From Rhizobium favelukesii (GTDB lineage: Bacteria; Pseudomonadota; Alphaproteobacteria; Rhizobiales; Rhizobiaceae), in the NCBI RefSeq assembly GCF_000577275.2, contig NZ_HG916855.1, forward strand, positions 1,488,001-1,552,000: 64,000 nucleotides of DNA, in the 5' to 3' direction. Position numbers and translations under genes: made by a program. The number at the start of each line of letters is the position of its first letter. Position 1 is the stretch's first letter. The notes under the pieces were generated by a model. That model was not told the origin of the DNA, did not search any database, and was given only the letters and a program-made list of their open reading frames with translations. Below, piece by piece: positions 62,978-64,000 of the stretch.

Positions 62978-63987
62978 TTCGAGCTCAGGGCTTTGATGCG
63001 GCGCGCGATAATCGGGATTGCGATCGTGACAATCAGAAGCAGGCCGATGAAGATCGACATGACGATACCGGGCACGTTGAGAAGTCCGAGGCCGAAGGTG
63101 ACGAGGCCCATGACGAAGGCGGCGATGACGACGCCGCCGATCTTGCCGGAGCCGCCGAGGATCGAGACGCCGCCGAGGACGACCATGGTGACGACTTCGA
63201 GCTCCCATCCCTGCGCGATCGATGGGCGGGTGGAGCCGAGGCGCGAGGTCAGGCAAACCGCGGCGACACCACTCATGACGCCGGTCAGGACGAAGAGAAT
63301 GAATTTCACGCGCTCGACGGGAATCCCCGAGAAGCGGGCGGCGAAGTCGTTGTTGCCGATCGTATAGACCTGCCGGCCGAAATTCGTGGCATGCAGCAGG
63401 ATCGCAAATGCGATCGCCAGCACGATGAAGAGCATGAATTCGAAAGAAAAGACCCAGAAGACATAGCCCTGACCGAAGAAGGCAAAATCCTCCGGATAGC
63501 CGCCGTAGGCCTGGTCGCCGAGGACGATGTAGGAGATGCCGCGGAACAGGCTCATCGTGCCGATGGTGACGACGATCGACGGCAGCTTCATGACGGAGAC
63601 GAGAAACCCGTTGAACATGCCGCACAGCAGGCCGACGCCGATGCCGATCAGGACGAGGCCGGGCGCCCCCACACCGACTTGCGCTGCCGCTCCCATAGCT
63701 GTCGAGGCAAGGGCGATAATGGCGGCAACCGAAAGGTCGATCTCGCCAGCAATGACGAGCAGCGCCATGGCAAAGGCGATCATTGCTTTTTCGGTAAAGT
63801 TGAAGGTCGCGTCCGACAGGTTCCAGGCATCCAGGAAATAGGGCGAGGCCAGCGAATTGAAGATGAAGATCAGGACGGCGACGCCGAAGAGCAGGACTTC
63901 CCAGCTCGACATGATGCGCTTGAACGGCGTGCCGAGGCGATCGGGGATGACGCGCTTTTCGCTCGGGGTGGAAACGAGTGTGCTCAT
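62974..63987 (-). CDS. rhaQ: Rhamnose ABC transporter permease RhaQ
   Basis: This is an RbsC-type sugar permease of 337 aa with about ten hydrophobic segments. It has [57 protein letters not shown] and [20 protein letters not shown], the conserved ABC-2-type sugar permease pattern. It precedes rhaU and rhaK, as in Rhizobium leguminosarum, where it works with RhaS, RhaT and RhaP. Confidence 0.9.
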   Translation of the reverse strand: MSTLVSTPSEKRVIPDRLGTPFKRIMSSWEVLLFGVAVLIFIFNSLASPYFLDAWNLSDATFNFTEKAMIAFAMALLVIAGEIDLSVAAIIALASTAMGAAAQVGVGAPGLVLIGIGVGLLCGMFNGFLVSVMKLPSIVVTIGTMSLFRGISYIVLGDQAYGGYPEDFAFFGQGYVFWVFSFEFMLFIVLAIAFAILLHATNFGRQVYTIGNNDFAARFSGIPVERVKFILFVLTGVMSGVAAVCLTSRLGSTRPSIAQGWELEVVTMVVLGGVSILGGSGKIGGVVIAAFVMGLVTFGLGLLNVPGIVMSIFIGLLLIVTIAIPIIARRIKALSSK

Positions 63988-64000
63988 GCTGCCACCTCTG
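63984..64000 (-). CDS. Last codons of the upstream gene (probably rhaP)
   Basis: On the minus strand the rhaQ start sits in ATGA; its TGA (63986-63984) is in frame with Glu-Val-Ala-Ala codons reaching the window edge. This is compatible with the 3' end of rhaP, expected upstream of rhaQ. Only the position supports the call. Confidence 0.3.

Noticed and set aside
62978..63625. Extended rhaU frame inside the rhaQ gene
   Set aside because: The overlap region encodes RhaQ membrane segments in its own frame; RhaU is a 105-110 aa protein starting at 62977 or 62962.
1..64000. CRISPR arrays, tRNA or rRNA genes
   Set aside because: No regularly spaced repeats and no cloverleaf or rRNA-like sequences were noticed on reading; a dedicated tRNA/CRISPR search was not possible here.

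Overview
The window is high-GC DNA from an alphaproteobacterium of the Rhizobiales, most like Rhizobium, Ensifer or Agrobacterium. This rests on the nadQ-nadABC arrangement, the rhaQ-rhaU-rhaK gene order, the dense run of ABC-uptake catabolic operons, and IS630 and IS701-like insertion sequences. No rRNA, tRNA, CRISPR array, prophage or replication gene was found. The content (one uptake and catabolism module after another, with decayed genes and IS elements between them) suits an accessory replicon or chromid, but that is inference.

Left end (1-8100). A 5'-truncated BTAD/TPR regulator precedes a compact candidate RiPP locus: a 43-codon peptide gene, a YcaO enzyme, TfuA and an 89-codon ORF. 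A convergent XRE regulator follows. Next comes a decayed HlyD/RbbA/YhhJ export cassette, whose middle is replaced by an intact Tat-exported molybdopterin oxidoreductase gene.

8100-27540. NadQ with nadABC (de novo NAD synthesis) has two matching operator-like dyads. After a gene-poor stretch comes a HutC-type regulator, a polar amino-acid ABC transporter, a histidine-ammonia-lyase homologue that lacks the Ala-Ser-Gly MIO triad, and a sarcosine-oxidase-type flavoenzyme. A divergent ROK regulator then faces a sugar ABC operon with a SIS-domain protein, a PfkB kinase and a UgpC-type ATPase, which resembles Amadori-sugar (fructosamine) catabolism.

27540-39420. A cupin protein, the CbpA/CbpM chaperone pair and a small exported protein are followed by an oligopeptide-type ABC system. 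That system is interleaved with a SelA-like PLP enzyme, an IclR regulator, a RidA protein and a metal-dependent amidohydrolase.

39600-48500. An IS701-like element lies next to an operon coding for a biotin carrier, a biotin carboxylase, a carrier-like protein without the biotinyl lysine, and divergent PxpB/PxpC/PxpA homologues. An aspartate-type aminotransferase and a LysR regulator follow.

48500-56840. An SDR, a polar amino-acid ABC transporter whose ATPase gene has an internal stop, an RraA-family protein, and an idonate/ketogluconate set (idnO, gluconate kinase, D-2-hydroxyacid dehydrogenase, idnD).

56840-64000. A decayed zone holds a zinc-ribbon ORF, a frameshifted small gene, an IS630 element and a frameshifted Abi-like gene. 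It is followed by an FAH-type hydratase and the distal part of a rhamnose operon (rhaK, rhaU, rhaQ) that runs off the right edge.
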